This document shows positions 23,370 through 32,559 of a stretch of 40,143 nt of DNA, piece after piece. The first letter of the stretch is position 1. Each line of letters begins with the position of its first letter. The stretch covers positions 1 to 40,143 of the forward strand of contig NZ_CAJWCF010000038.1 of NCBI RefSeq assembly GCF_913020055.1, written 5' to 3'. The position numbers were made by a program, and so were the translations under genes. This DNA comes from an uncultured Paraglaciecola sp. (lineage in GTDB: Bacteria; Pseudomonadota; Gammaproteobacteria; Enterobacterales; Alteromonadaceae). The notes beneath the pieces are model-generated. The model was given only the letters and a program-made list of their open reading frames with translations, was not told the DNA's origin and did no database searches.

Positions 23370-25514
23370 TTAATAAAAAGAGCGCCCTTCTTCAGCCATG
23401 TTTTTTAAGCTTTTAGCAGGTGTGAACTTATCTCCAAGCAATCCCTGATAATGCTCTAGCCTAGCGACTACATGAGGTATACCTAAGGTGTGCATATAAC
23501 GGAAAGGCCCGCCCAAGAACGGAGGGAATCCAATACCAAATATAGCGCCTATGTCACCATCTCGGGCATTACGTACAACACCTTCGTCTAAACACATTGC
23601 TGCTTCATTTAACATTAATAAAACACAACGTTCGGCTATTTGTTCACCACTCATTTTTGACGCCTGTGTAATGCCTAATAATGTATACAAAGAGGCGTCG
23701 ACTTCTTTACCAGGATTTTTTCCTGAGTAATCATAAAAACCACGTTTGTTTTTCTTACCTTTTCGGTCATCTGCCAAAATTTTGTCAAATCCTGAGTTAG
23801 AAGCAAAACGGTCGCCAAACTGAGCTTGTAAAATCGGCCCAATCTTGGTTCCAACATCAATACCGACTTCATCTAATAACTTAACAGGACCAACTGGAAA
23901 ACCAAACTTCACTAAAGACTTATCGATGTGATCTATCGGCTCGCCGCTAAGAAGCGCTTCTGCAGCTTGGTTCATATAGGGCGCTAAGATTCGGTTAACG
24001 TAAAATCCGGCACCGTCTTTTACCACTATAGGTGTTTTACCTTGCTTCTTGGCCAACTCAACTGTTGTTGAAATAGTCAGGTCAGAAGTCTTATCGTGCG
24101 CAATCACTTCTGCTAGAGGCATTTTATCCACAGGAGAGAAATAGTGCAGACCTATCACTTGTTCTGGCCTTTTTGCTTTTGCGGCAATTTGTGTGATAGG
24201 AATAGAGGAGGTGTTTGAAGCGAAAATAGTATGTTCAGCACAATTTTCTTCTACTTCGGCCACCATATTTTGTTTTAAGCTTAAATCTTCAAATACGGCT
24301 TCAATCACCACATCTACATCACGAAAACCAGAATAGTCGACTGAACCTGTCAATAATGCCATTTGTTTTTGCATCTGTGATTTTTGCATAAAACGACGTT
24401 TTACTTTTTTATTCAGAATATCAAAACTGTACTTGATCGCATTGGCAATACCTTCACTGCGGATATCTTTAATACGAGCTGGCAAACCTGCTTTGGTAGC
24501 GGTCACAAAGGCAATACCCCCGCCCATCAAACCACCACCCAACACTCCAACTTTCTTTAAAGAAGCAGGTTGCACACCTTCAATACCTGTTTCTTTTTTC
24601 ATATCAGTGGTGGCAAAAAACAAACTTCTAAGGGCCGCAGACTCAGAGCTCATTACCAAATTACCAAAATGTTTGGCTTCAACATCTAAGCCCTTCTTAA
24701 AACCTTTGGATAATCCCGTCTCAATACAATCAATGATTAGCTCTGGTGAAGGATAGTTTCCTTGAGTCTTGCTTGCGGTTTGTTTACGGGCTTGGCTAAA
24801 CATTAGATTTCTGCCAACAGAGGTATTCTCTAAGAATTTCCCCATTAGATCTAACTTAGGGCCTTTACGCTTAGGTTTAGACTTTTTGGCCATTTCAATT
24901 GCAACATCAAGTAAAATGGATTTAGGTACCATATCATCTACAATACCGTATTTTTTGGCTTGTTTTGCGCGCACAGAAGCACCAGTTAGCATCATTTTCA
25001 TGGCTTGTTGCACACTGATAAGTTTTGGCAAACGCTGGGTCCCGCCACTACCAGGTAATAAACCAAGTTGCACTTCTGGTAAACCTAATTGGGTTTTTGC
25101 ATCATCACTACAAACACGGTAGTGACACGCCAACGCAAGTTCTAAACCGCCACCTAAAGCAGGGCCATGGATAGCTGCAACAAAGGTTACTGGCATATCT
25201 TCGATACGTTGAAACATATCTTGACCGCCTTTTGCAATGGTCGTAGCGTCTTCTGCACTTTCACAAGCTGCCAACATGCTGATATCGGCGCCTGCTACAA
25301 AAGAATTGTCTTTACCGCTTATTACCACTACGCCCTTTATGCTGCTATCTGCATTTATTTGTTCGAGTACAGTATTGATTTGTTCAGCGAACTCCACTTT
25401 AAGTGTATTCATGCTTTCGCCGGGTACATCCATAGTTAAAATGGCCACCCCATCTTCACGCACATCTAGAGTAAAGGCACTTTGCATTTCTGTTGCTTGA
25501 TTATCTGTTGTCAT
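23370..25514 (-). CDS. fadJ: Fatty acid oxidation complex alpha subunit FadJ
   Basis: 714 residues from the ATG at 25514, the same length as E. coli FadJ. This start lies 10 bases past the fadI stop with a GGTGAAG site between them; an ATG eight codons earlier would overlap fadI and lacks this site. The N-terminal enoyl-CoA hydratase/isomerase domain has '[11 protein letters not shown]', '[19 protein letters not shown]' and '[19 protein letters not shown]', with both catalytic glutamates. The 3-hydroxyacyl-CoA dehydrogenase part has the NAD loop '[14 protein letters not shown]' and '[19 protein letters not shown]', with the catalytic histidine. It performs hydration and dehydrogenation in fatty-acid beta-oxidation, with FadI as thiolase partner. 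Confidence 0.95.
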   Translation of the reverse strand: MTTDNQATEMQSAFTLDVREDGVAILTMDVPGESMNTLKVEFAEQINTVLEQINADSSIKGVVVISGKDNSFVAGADISMLAACESAEDATTIAKGGQDMFQRIEDMPVTFVAAIHGPALGGGLELALACHYRVCSDDAKTQLGLPEVQLGLLPGSGGTQRLPKLISVQQAMKMMLTGASVRAKQAKKYGIVDDMVPKSILLDVAIEMAKKSKPKRKGPKLDLMGKFLENTSVGRNLMFSQARKQTASKTQGNYPSPELIIDCIETGLSKGFKKGLDVEAKHFGNLVMSSESAALRSLFFATTDMKKETGIEGVQPASLKKVGVLGGGLMGGGIAFVTATKAGLPARIKDIRSEGIANAIKYSFDILNKKVKRRFMQKSQMQKQMALLTGSVDYSGFRDVDVVIEAVFEDLSLKQNMVAEVEENCAEHTIFASNTSSIPITQIAAKAKRPEQVIGLHYFSPVDKMPLAEVIAHDKTSDLTISTTVELAKKQGKTPIVVKDGAGFYVNRILAPYMNQAAEALLSGEPIDHIDKSLVKFGFPVGPVKLLDEVGIDVGTKIGPILQAQFGDRFASNSGFDKILADDRKGKKNKRGFYDYSGKNPGKEVDASLYTLLGITQASKMSGEQIAERCVLLMLNEAAMCLDEGVVRNARDGDIGAIFGIGFPPFLGGPFRYMHTLGIPHVVARLEHYQGLLGDKFTPAKSLKNMAEEGRSFY

Positions 25515-25524
25515 ATTCTTCACC

Positions 25525-26835
25525 CTACTCCGTTTCAACTATCATGGCTGCAGCCAAACCACCTGCAGCACAGGCTGTAAGCAAACCAGAACCACCACCA
25601 CGGCGATTCAATTCATTTAACATCTGCGTAATCATACGCGTACCTGTTGCGGCAAATGGATGCCCATAGGCTAAAGAACTACCCATGACATTAAATTTAT
25701 CCATGTCAATTTCACCCGTTGCTTTATTTCGGCCTAATTTTTCTTGGGCGAATTTATCACTGGCGAACATTTTCATGTTGGCTAAGGTTTGCGCCGCAAA
25801 GGCTTCATGCATTTCAATCAAAGTAAGGTCGTTTAGGGTCATACCTGCTCTATCTAGTGCCATAGGAGTCGCATAAGAAGGCCCCATCAACATATCTTCC
25901 CACACATCAATTGCAGCCCAAGCATAACTTTTAATATACCCAAGAGGGGTATAGCCTAGCTCTTTAGCGCGACTTTCAGTCATCATCAACACAGCAGAGG
26001 CACCATCGGTCAACGGCGTAGCGTTTGCTGCTGTTACCGTGCCATGCTTTTTATCAAACACTGGGCGGAGTTTTGCGTACCCTTCAATTGTTGAATCAAA
26101 ACGCACATTGTTATCTTTTTCTAACGCGCCTTTAAAAGGTTCAGCGTAAGCAGTCATCACTTCATTGGCTAACTTGCCGTCATTCCAGCTTTGCGCTGCT
26201 AATGTATGTGAGCGATGTGCTAAGGCATCTTGGTCTTGACGGCTAATGTTGTGCTTTTTGGCCATTTGTTCTGCTGTTTGCCCCATAGACAATCCAGTAG
26301 AATACTCAGCTACAGCTGGCGGTACAGGCATTAAATCTTTCAAGCCTAACTTTTTAAGTACTTGCCATTTTTGTCCAACCGTTTTGGTTTTTTGTAAGTC
26401 AGTTAAGGCTCTAGCTAACTTTTTGGAAACACCGATTGGAGAAACAGAAGTAGAATCAGCGCCACCTGCCACACCCACACTAATATTTCCGGCCATCATC
26501 GACTCAGCAATATTCACGGTTGATTGAAAACTGGTAGCACAGGCTCTGGAGACACTATAAGCATCTGTGTGCACGTTCATGCCAGTACCTAATACTATTT
26601 CACGGGCAATGTTCGGAGCTTCTGGCATCTGTACGACTTGACCATAAACCAATTGCTCGATAATCATCGGGTCAACGTTATTACGTACTAACATTTCGTT
26701 GACCACCATTTTACCTAGGTCAACAGCTGGCACGCCATGAAAGTAAGTAGCCATTTTGGCAAACGGCGTTCTAAGACCTGCAACAATAGCGATCCTTTCG
26801 CCTTCTCTCGTTTTGACTATCTGCTTAGCTGTCAT
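25525..26835 (-). CDS. fadI: Acetyl-CoA acyltransferase FadI (beta-oxidation thiolase)
   Basis: 436 residues, the same length as E. coli FadI. The nucleophilic cysteine is C99 in '[11 protein letters not shown]'. The histidine loop '[11 protein letters not shown]' and the second active-site cysteine in '[17 protein letters not shown]' are also present, as is '[16 protein letters not shown]'. It cleaves 3-ketoacyl-CoA to acetyl-CoA and a shortened acyl-CoA, and pairs with FadJ encoded 10 bases downstream. A FadR/GntR-type operator lies 29-45 bases before the ATG, so fatty-acid-responsive control of the pair is likely. Confidence 0.95.
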   Translation of the reverse strand: MTAKQIVKTREGERIAIVAGLRTPFAKMATYFHGVPAVDLGKMVVNEMLVRNNVDPMIIEQLVYGQVVQMPEAPNIAREIVLGTGMNVHTDAYSVSRACATSFQSTVNIAESMMAGNISVGVAGGADSTSVSPIGVSKKLARALTDLQKTKTVGQKWQVLKKLGLKDLMPVPPAVAEYSTGLSMGQTAEQMAKKHNISRQDQDALAHRSHTLAAQSWNDGKLANEVMTAYAEPFKGALEKDNNVRFDSTIEGYAKLRPVFDKKHGTVTAANATPLTDGASAVLMMTESRAKELGYTPLGYIKSYAWAAIDVWEDMLMGPSYATPMALDRAGMTLNDLTLIEMHEAFAAQTLANMKMFASDKFAQEKLGRNKATGEIDMDKFNVMGSSLAYGHPFAATGTRMITQMLNELNRRGGGSGLLTACAAGGLAAAMIVETE

Positions 26836-27251
26836 TTTCTACCCTTATAAATATTCAGAGACCAGTGGTCTGACCTGTAAAGTAAAACGGATTGTACATA
26901 GTTACGATAATGACTTCAAGGCACCCTTAAATCCTATATTCTTATTTGCACTATAAATTGCTATGTTACCTTGGTAATCCAGAAGTGTAGATGGCATATC
27001 AAGATCTCCCCAACTTACCCATTTTTTTTATGCAACGGCTTTGTGGCAATAGCTATATTAATTTTTTTGCGAGACTGAGGTTTTTTAAAGCTTTGTAACA
27101 TTGTTTTTCTATAGGGGAACCTTATATCGGTTAGCATAGTCAGTAATCTGGGTTGTTAATCTACATTTGTTAGTAACCCAACCCAATATTGATTCAACTT
27201 AAATTGAAAAATTTCTGAATATTCAAAAATTAGAAGGAAGTATTTAACACT
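26836..27251. other. Divergent fadI / moxR intergenic region
   Basis: 416 bases. The fadI side carries the GGTC/GACC operator cluster (separate entry). Further right, TTACC-TT-GGTAA (26966-26977) is a short 12-base inverted repeat that might be an operator. On the moxR side I see an AT-rich leader with no clear promoter pair, then AAGGAAG about 13 bases before the moxR ATG. No protein gene or stable RNA is recognised. Confidence 0.45.
26859..26880. promoter_or_regulatory. FadR/GntR-type operator in front of fadI
   Basis: TGGTCTGACCTGT (26866-26878) matches the core of the E. coli FadR operator as remembered (TGGTCNGACCTGT). Its palindromic centre is GGTC-T-GACC. A further GACC at 26860-26863 makes a second perfect odd palindrome, AGACCAGTGGTCT (26859-26871), sharing the middle half-site. 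The cluster lies just upstream of the fadI ATG (26835), where a promoter would be. PdhR- and LldR-type regulators use related half-sites, so FadR is the best but not the only candidate. Confidence 0.65.
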
Positions 27252-28208
27252 ATGGCAGCCGCACAATTTAAACAATTACAAGCCTATTTAGACAGCCAAG
27301 TGGTGGGTCAACAAACTCTGACACAGAATATTTTAGTCGCGCTATTAGCGGATGGACATTTGTTAGTAGAAGGTCCACCAGGCTTAGCAAAAACGCGAGC
27401 TGTTAATGCTCTGGCGAATGGCCTAGAGGGTGATTTTCATCGCGTGCAGTTTACCCCCGATTTATTACCTGCTGATTTGACCGGTACAGATATATATCGT
27501 CCCGAAAATGGTAGTTTTGTTTTTCAAAAAGGGCCTCTTTTTCATAATCTTGTATTGGCTGATGAAATAAACCGAGCGCCCGCTAAGGTGCAATCTGCGT
27601 TACTTGAGGCTATGGCAGAAAGACAAATCACCGTAGGCAATACCACCTATGCGCTACCAGAACTATTTTTGGTTATGGCCACACAAAACCCAATTGAGCA
27701 GGAAGGTACCTATCCTTTACCAGAAGCGCAGCTTGACCGTTTCTTGATGCATTTGGAAATCGATTACCCAGGCGCTGAAACTGAATTAGATATTTTGCGC
27801 CTAACCCGCAACGAAGCCATGCATGCAACACCTGTTACTCCACCCAATTTAAGTCAAACTGATATTTTCAACGCCCGTCAAGACGTATTAAAAATTCACT
27901 TAGATGAAGCCTTAGAGCAATACCTAGTGCAGTTAATTATTGCCACTCGCGAGCCAGAACGCTACGACTCAGACTTAGCCAATTGGATTGAATTTGGTGC
28001 CAGTCCTCGTGCCACTATTGCTTTGGATAAATGCGCTCGTGCCCATGCGTGGTTAGTGGGCAGAGACTTTGTCGGTCCAGATAATATTCAAGCTGTATTT
28101 CATAACGTATTACGTCACAGAGTGTTGTTAAGTTATGAAGCAGAAGCTGAAGGAGTCGATACAAATCAGGTATTAGACAAGATAATGCAGCTAGTGGCTG
28201 TTCCTTAA
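27252..28208 (+). CDS. MoxR family AAA+ ATPase
   Basis: 318 residues. Walker A 'EGPPGLAKT' (G41-T48), Walker B region 'NLVLADEINRAPAKVQSALLEAM', sensor 1 'FLVMATQNPIEQEGTYPLPE', arginine-finger region 'EAQLDRFLMHLEIDYP' and sensor 2 'GASPRATIALDKCARAHA' are all present. MoxR ATPases act as chaperones that mature protein complexes together with VWA-domain partners. It is the first gene of a six-gene operon with DUF58, DUF4381 and Bat proteins, 24 bases before the DUF58 gene. Confidence 0.93.
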   Translation: MAAAQFKQLQAYLDSQVVGQQTLTQNILVALLADGHLLVEGPPGLAKTRAVNALANGLEGDFHRVQFTPDLLPADLTGTDIYRPENGSFVFQKGPLFHNLVLADEINRAPAKVQSALLEAMAERQITVGNTTYALPELFLVMATQNPIEQEGTYPLPEAQLDRFLMHLEIDYPGAETELDILRLTRNEAMHATPVTPPNLSQTDIFNARQDVLKIHLDEALEQYLVQLIIATREPERYDSDLANWIEFGASPRATIALDKCARAHAWLVGRDFVGPDNIQAVFHNVLRHRVLLSYEAEAEGVDTNQVLDKIMQLVAVP

Positions 28209-28232
28209 ACGATCTAAGTTAAAGGAAGCAGT

Positions 28233-29192
28233 ATGCAAGACATTGCAAAATGGTTAGTTAAATACCACAGCGACGGTGTGAACCTTGGAATAAAAGAACT
28301 TATTCACTATCAAGGTAAAACATCGTTATTGAACCTGTCACCACGTAAAACGGTGCAAGCCAAACTTGCTGGGGCCTATTTGGCGAAAACCAAAGGCCGT
28401 GGCATGGAGTTTGACGAGGCCCGGCATTATCAAGCTGGAGATGACATTCGCGCCATCGATTGGCGCGTGACCGCTCGCACCGGTAAAACTCACACCAAGC
28501 TGTATCGAGAAGAAAAAGAACGTCCGGTTTTTGTACTCACCGACTTGTCCTCTAGTATGCAATTTGGTACACAGTTTTTATTTAAATCAGTACAAGCGGC
28601 GCATTTAAGTGCCTTGATTGCGTGGTCAGCCAGAAAGCGCGGTGATCGCATTGGTGGTTTAGTATTTAATCAACATCAACATATGGAATGTAAACCCTTT
28701 ACTCGGCAAAAAGCGGTGTTATCACTACTAAACAGCATGATAAAGGTGCAACAAGGGTCGCAAGACTCAGGTCAAAATCAAGAACAAATCACCCTTGGTA
28801 ATGCATGTGCAAGGTTACGCAGGCTGGCTCATCCGGGAAGTTTAATCTTTATAATTAGCGACTTCAGTCAATTAGACGATATCGCTACACAACACATCGC
28901 TCAGCTCAGTAAACATTGTGAGGTTATTGCTCATCCTATTAGCGACCCATTTGAGCACCAGTTACCCAAAGTTAATATGAGCCAAAGGGTAACCTTGAGT
29001 GATGGACACAGCAGACAACAAATAGTACTAGGCGAAAAAGACACTGAAATGCAATACAGCAATCAACACCAAGCGCATTTTGATAAAATTGAAAACACCC
29101 TAAAACAATGTAAGGCACAGGTTCTACAAATTGATGCTGGCCAGCCCCTAGAATTGCAGTTAGATCGTTTTTCTGGGAGAAAAAGCAGATGA
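28233..29192 (+). CDS. DUF58 domain protein (VWA-like) of the Bat operon
   Basis: 319 residues. The DUF58 signature is clear in 'EFDEARHYQAGDDIRAIDW' followed by 'RVTARTGKTHTKLYREEKE'. The next segment 'PVFVLTDLSSSMQFGT' carries a DxSxS metal-site motif like that of von Willebrand A domains. No membrane segment is visible, so it is probably cytoplasmic. AAGGAAG lies in front of the ATG, and its stop overlaps the start of the DUF4381 gene (ATGA). In this operon type it is the standard partner of MoxR; its biochemical role is not established. Confidence 0.9.
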   Translation: MQDIAKWLVKYHSDGVNLGIKELIHYQGKTSLLNLSPRKTVQAKLAGAYLAKTKGRGMEFDEARHYQAGDDIRAIDWRVTARTGKTHTKLYREEKERPVFVLTDLSSSMQFGTQFLFKSVQAAHLSALIAWSARKRGDRIGGLVFNQHQHMECKPFTRQKAVLSLLNSMIKVQQGSQDSGQNQEQITLGNACARLRRLAHPGSLIFIISDFSQLDDIATQHIAQLSKHCEVIAHPISDPFEHQLPKVNMSQRVTLSDGHSRQQIVLGEKDTEMQYSNQHQAHFDKIENTLKQCKAQVLQIDAGQPLELQLDRFSGRKSR

Positions 29193-29692
29193 ATCCACTT
29201 CAAGATCTAAAGGACATTCGCACACCAGCAATAATCGAAAGCTGGCCACCCGCCTATGGATGGTGGTTACTCCTTGCTTTGGTTTTGTTAGTCATAAGTA
29301 TGTTAACCATTTGGATCATCAAAGCTCGAAAAGTAAGACGAGCTAAACGCCAAGCTTTGCAAGCCCTACAACAAATAGACGGCTCTAACTTGAGCAGTGC
29401 ATCACAACTGAACCAATTATTAAAACGTGTAGCAATGACCTATTTCCCCCAACAAAATATCCAAGAAATGCACGGACAAAAGTGGAGCGAATTTTTAGTC
29501 AAAACACTACCCGACAAAAAAGCGAAAGACGTGTCTGAGTCGTTTGAGCTAATGCAACAATCATTGTACCAAGCACACACCTCAGAAAATGTGGATTTCC
29601 CACGGGACTACAAGTCTGTTGAAACGTGGATTAAGCATGCCCTGCCCCCACGCAAAAATACTATTCACCAATTGGAGCAAAACAATGCTTGA
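29189..29692 (+). CDS. DUF4381 membrane protein of the Bat operon
   Basis: 167 residues. The N-terminus 'NPLQDLKDIRTPAIIESWPP' is typical of DUF4381. One membrane helix follows (about 28-50, 'WWLLLALVLLVISMLTIWII'), then a basic stretch (KARKVRRAKRQAL) and a cytoplasmic helical domain. It overlaps the DUF58 gene by 4 bases and the BatA gene by 8, so its synthesis is coupled to both. The function is unknown; position suggests a small membrane-anchored part of the MoxR/Bat assembly. Confidence 0.85.
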   Translation: MNPLQDLKDIRTPAIIESWPPAYGWWLLLALVLLVISMLTIWIIKARKVRRAKRQALQALQQIDGSNLSSASQLNQLLKRVAMTYFPQQNIQEMHGQKWSEFLVKTLPDKKAKDVSESFELMQQSLYQAHTSENVDFPRDYKSVETWIKHALPPRKNTIHQLEQNNA

Positions 29693-30683
29693 ATTTGAAT
29701 GGATGTGGGTATTATTTTTGTTGCCTTTGCCTCTTTTGGCGTTATTGCTTCCCAGTAAAAAACAAGGCCAAGAGGCGGCATTGCGTGTGCCTAGCCTAAC
29801 CCAAGGAATTGAAGCAAAAAGCCAACATAAAGGCACTAAAAAGCTGGGTTTGTTATTGGCTACGATAGCGTGGATTGCCCTCATATTGGCTACTGCTCGG
29901 CCTCAATGGTTAGGTGAGCCTGTTAGTATTCCAGCCGAAGGGCGAGACTTAATGATAGCGGTTGATTTATCTGGCAGCATGAAAATTGATGACATGCAGG
30001 TCAATGGTCGCCAAGTAGATCGTCTGAAAATGATCAAATATGTTCTGAGTGATTTTATCAAACGTAGAGTTGGCGACAGATTAGGTTTAATTTTGTTTGC
30101 TGACACGGCCTATTTGCAAGCACCACTCACTTACGATAGAGAAACAGTTGAACAATTACTCAACGAGTCTTTAATTGGTTTAGTGGGTGAACAAACGGCT
30201 ATTGGTGATGCAATTGGCCTAGCCATAAAACGATTTGAAACACGTAAAGAATCAAATAAAGTATTGATATTGCTGACCGATGGTCAGAATACAGCAGGAA
30301 ATATCACCCCAGAACAAGCTAACGAATTAGCGGTTAACAATGGCGTGACTATCTACACCATAGGCGTAGGTGCTGACAAAATGTTAGTCCAAAGCTTCTT
30401 TGGTAATAGGCAAGTTAATCCTTCACAAGACTTAGACGAAGGCATGTTAACTGACATTGCCACGTCTACTGGTGGGCAATACTTTAGAGCAAGAGACGCA
30501 GAGTCACTCAAACAAATCTACGCCACACTCGACGAACTTGAACCCATCGCCAGAGAAAGCAAACAAATGCGACCTTTACAGGCCTTGTACTATTACCCCC
30601 TAGGCTTAGCGTTATTGATTACATTTTTAATGGGCTTAGTACCTTTGATTAAACAGTTTTGGTTAAAGGAGGCGACAAAATGA
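29685..30683 (+). CDS. batA: BatA-like VWA domain membrane protein
   Basis: 332 residues from the ATG at 29685, which overlaps the DUF4381 stop by 8 bases (ATGCTTGA) and has GGAG in front. Two N-terminal membrane helices (about 5-22 and 49-68), a VWA domain with the metal-site motif DLSGS near residue 94 ('LMIAVDLSGSMKIDDM') and 'LLTDGQNTAGN', and one C-terminal helix ('YYPLGLALLITFLMGLVPLI'). An earlier ATG would place 32 unrelated residues inside the DUF4381 gene. The VWA domain probably faces the periplasm and binds partners through the bound metal. Confidence 0.9.
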   Translation: MLEFEWMWVLFLLPLPLLALLLPSKKQGQEAALRVPSLTQGIEAKSQHKGTKKLGLLLATIAWIALILATARPQWLGEPVSIPAEGRDLMIAVDLSGSMKIDDMQVNGRQVDRLKMIKYVLSDFIKRRVGDRLGLILFADTAYLQAPLTYDRETVEQLLNESLIGLVGEQTAIGDAIGLAIKRFETRKESNKVLILLTDGQNTAGNITPEQANELAVNNGVTIYTIGVGADKMLVQSFFGNRQVNPSQDLDEGMLTDIATSTGGQYFRARDAESLKQIYATLDELEPIARESKQMRPLQALYYYPLGLALLITFLMGLVPLIKQFWLKEATK

Positions 30684-32557
30684 TTGAATCTTTTGCACAA
30701 TTTACTGAATTCCATTTTATTCGCCCGCATTGGTTATGGTTGATCATTCCACTGTTGATAATGGTCGCGTTAATTCGTTATGTGCATAAACAACAATCGG
30801 GTTGGCAATCGGTGCTTGCCAGTCACTTATATCAGCATTTGATCACAACAGCTGGCATCAAAAAAGTCCGCCCGCCTTTATTTTTACTAGGGTTTTGTTG
30901 GGTTATTGCCACCATCGCATTGGCTGGGCCCACGTGGGAAAGATTACCGCAGCCGGTTTATCAGTTAAATACTGGCAAGGTAGTACTAATTGATATGTCG
31001 CTCTCTATGCGAGCAACGGATGTTAAACCTGACAGACTCACCCGAGCTAAATACAAAGCCATCGATTTAGTCAATGCCATTACTGAAGGCGAAACAGGTT
31101 TAGTGGCCTATGCTGGTGATGCTTTCACTATCAGCCCTTTGAGTTCAGATGCGCAAAACCTTACCACTCTGATCCCTAGCCTAACGCCAGAAATAATGCC
31201 AATAGCAGGCAGCGATCCGGCTTTGGGATTACAAGCAGCCACTGAGTTACTGAGTAATGCGGGGTATCAACAAGGAGAAATATTTTGGGTCACCGACGGC
31301 ATTAACAATCAACAAATGAAAGAAGTCAGTGAAATATTAAATGATTCAAAGTTCCGCTTATCAGTGCTTGCAGTTGGAACAGAAGAAGGTGCCCCTATTC
31401 AACTGACCAATGGAGAGTTGTTAAAGGACAGTCGAGGGGCGATTGTGGTGCCAAAACTGACTGTAAACAACTTAACCTCTTTAAGTAACATTGGCGGTGG
31501 TAGATATGCGCCTATGCAGTCTGACGACAGTGATATCAACTATTTAGTAGAGCAAACGTTGATTGAACAAGACCAAGATGACAACGAGCAAAGCGAACCT
31601 GAAAACTTTGGCGATAAGTGGCACGAAATGGGCCCCTATTTACTGCTACTAATCCTTCCGTTTGCCGCCTACAGTTTTAGGCGGGGTATTATAACGGTAA
31701 TGCTAATAGGCGTATTACTGCCTACCTATTCTCCCGAAGTCCGCGCTGATTGGTGGCAAGACATGTGGAAGACATCTGATCAACAAGGGATGCAAGCATA
31801 TAATAAAAATGAGTACGAACAGGCAGCCAATACCTTTGATGACACGTTATGGCAAGGTACGGCTCATTATAAAAATGAAGATTACCAAGCTGCTTTAGAG
31901 TCGTTTGCACAGGTTGACCCTAGCGATAAACGTTATACCGATGCCACTTATAATGCGGGTAATGCGTTGGCTCAATTAGGTGAAATAGACCAAGCAATCG
32001 CGGCCTATGACAAAGTATTAGAACAACAGCCAGAGCATGAAGAAGCGTTAGCCAATAAATCGCTACTCGAAAGGCTCAAAAACCAACAAGAACAACAGCA
32101 ACAAGATCAGTCTGGCGAGCAGTCCGAAGAAAACCAAGATGGGCAGCAACAAGACGAACAACAAGAGGGTCAACAAAACGAGCAGGGACAAGAAGGTGAA
32201 CAGTCTGAAGACAGCCAACAAGGAGACAATTCAGAACAAAGTGAGTCACAACCTGAAGAATCTGAACAACAAAGCCAAGCTGAAAAAGAGCAGCAGGAAC
32301 AACAAGAAGCAGAACAACAGCAAGCCGAGCAAGCTGAAGCAGATAAACAAAAATCAGAACAAGAGCAAGAAGCTCAAGCCCTTCAACGAGGCGAAGAAGA
32401 GTTGACCGATGAACAACGAGAGCAAATGCAACGTATGCAAAACTTGCTTAATCGGGTACCGGACGATCCTGCATTTTTATTGAAGCGTAAAATGCAAATT
32501 GAATCACAACGTCGTAAAAGAGAAAGATTGCCAACACATATACAGGGGAACTGGTAG
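30680..32557 (+). CDS. batB: BatB/BatC fusion: VWA domain plus TPR and Gln/Glu-rich tail
   Basis: 625 residues from the ATG at 30680, which overlaps the BatA stop (ATGA) and is preceded by AAAGGAGG. Two membrane helices at the N-terminus, a VWA domain with 'VLIDMSLSMRATDV' (DxSxS) and 'WVTDGINNQQ', then a membrane region near residues 320-360. After that come TPR repeats (about 365-470, 'AYNKNEYEQAANTFDDTLW' and 'NAGNALAQLGEIDQAIAAYD'), a region of about 120 residues made almost only of Q, E, D, S and K, and a conserved-looking end 'LLNRVPDDPAFLLKRKMQIE'. In Bacteroidetes these parts are separate BatB and BatC proteins; here they are fused. Confidence 0.9.
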   Translation: MIESFAQFTEFHFIRPHWLWLIIPLLIMVALIRYVHKQQSGWQSVLASHLYQHLITTAGIKKVRPPLFLLGFCWVIATIALAGPTWERLPQPVYQLNTGKVVLIDMSLSMRATDVKPDRLTRAKYKAIDLVNAITEGETGLVAYAGDAFTISPLSSDAQNLTTLIPSLTPEIMPIAGSDPALGLQAATELLSNAGYQQGEIFWVTDGINNQQMKEVSEILNDSKFRLSVLAVGTEEGAPIQLTNGELLKDSRGAIVVPKLTVNNLTSLSNIGGGRYAPMQSDDSDINYLVEQTLIEQDQDDNEQSEPENFGDKWHEMGPYLLLLILPFAAYSFRRGIITVMLIGVLLPTYSPEVRADWWQDMWKTSDQQGMQAYNKNEYEQAANTFDDTLWQGTAHYKNEDYQAALESFAQVDPSDKRYTDATYNAGNALAQLGEIDQAIAAYDKVLEQQPEHEEALANKSLLERLKNQQEQQQQDQSGEQSEENQDGQQQDEQQEGQQNEQGQEGEQSEDSQQGDNSEQSESQPEESEQQSQAEKEQQEQQEAEQQQAEQAEADKQKSEQEQEAQALQRGEEELTDEQREQMQRMQNLLNRVPDDPAFLLKRKMQIESQRRKRERLPTHIQGNW

Positions 32558-32559
32558 TA

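Noticed and set aside
24433-26527. Several plus-strand open frames opposite fadJ and fadI
   Set aside because: Shadows of strongly conserved genes; no domain motif and no ribosome binding sites.
32139-32405. 88-codon frame inside the BatB/C tail (Lys/Asn-rich)
   Set aside because: It is the shifted reading of the repetitive CAA/GAA codons of the Gln/Glu-rich tail.
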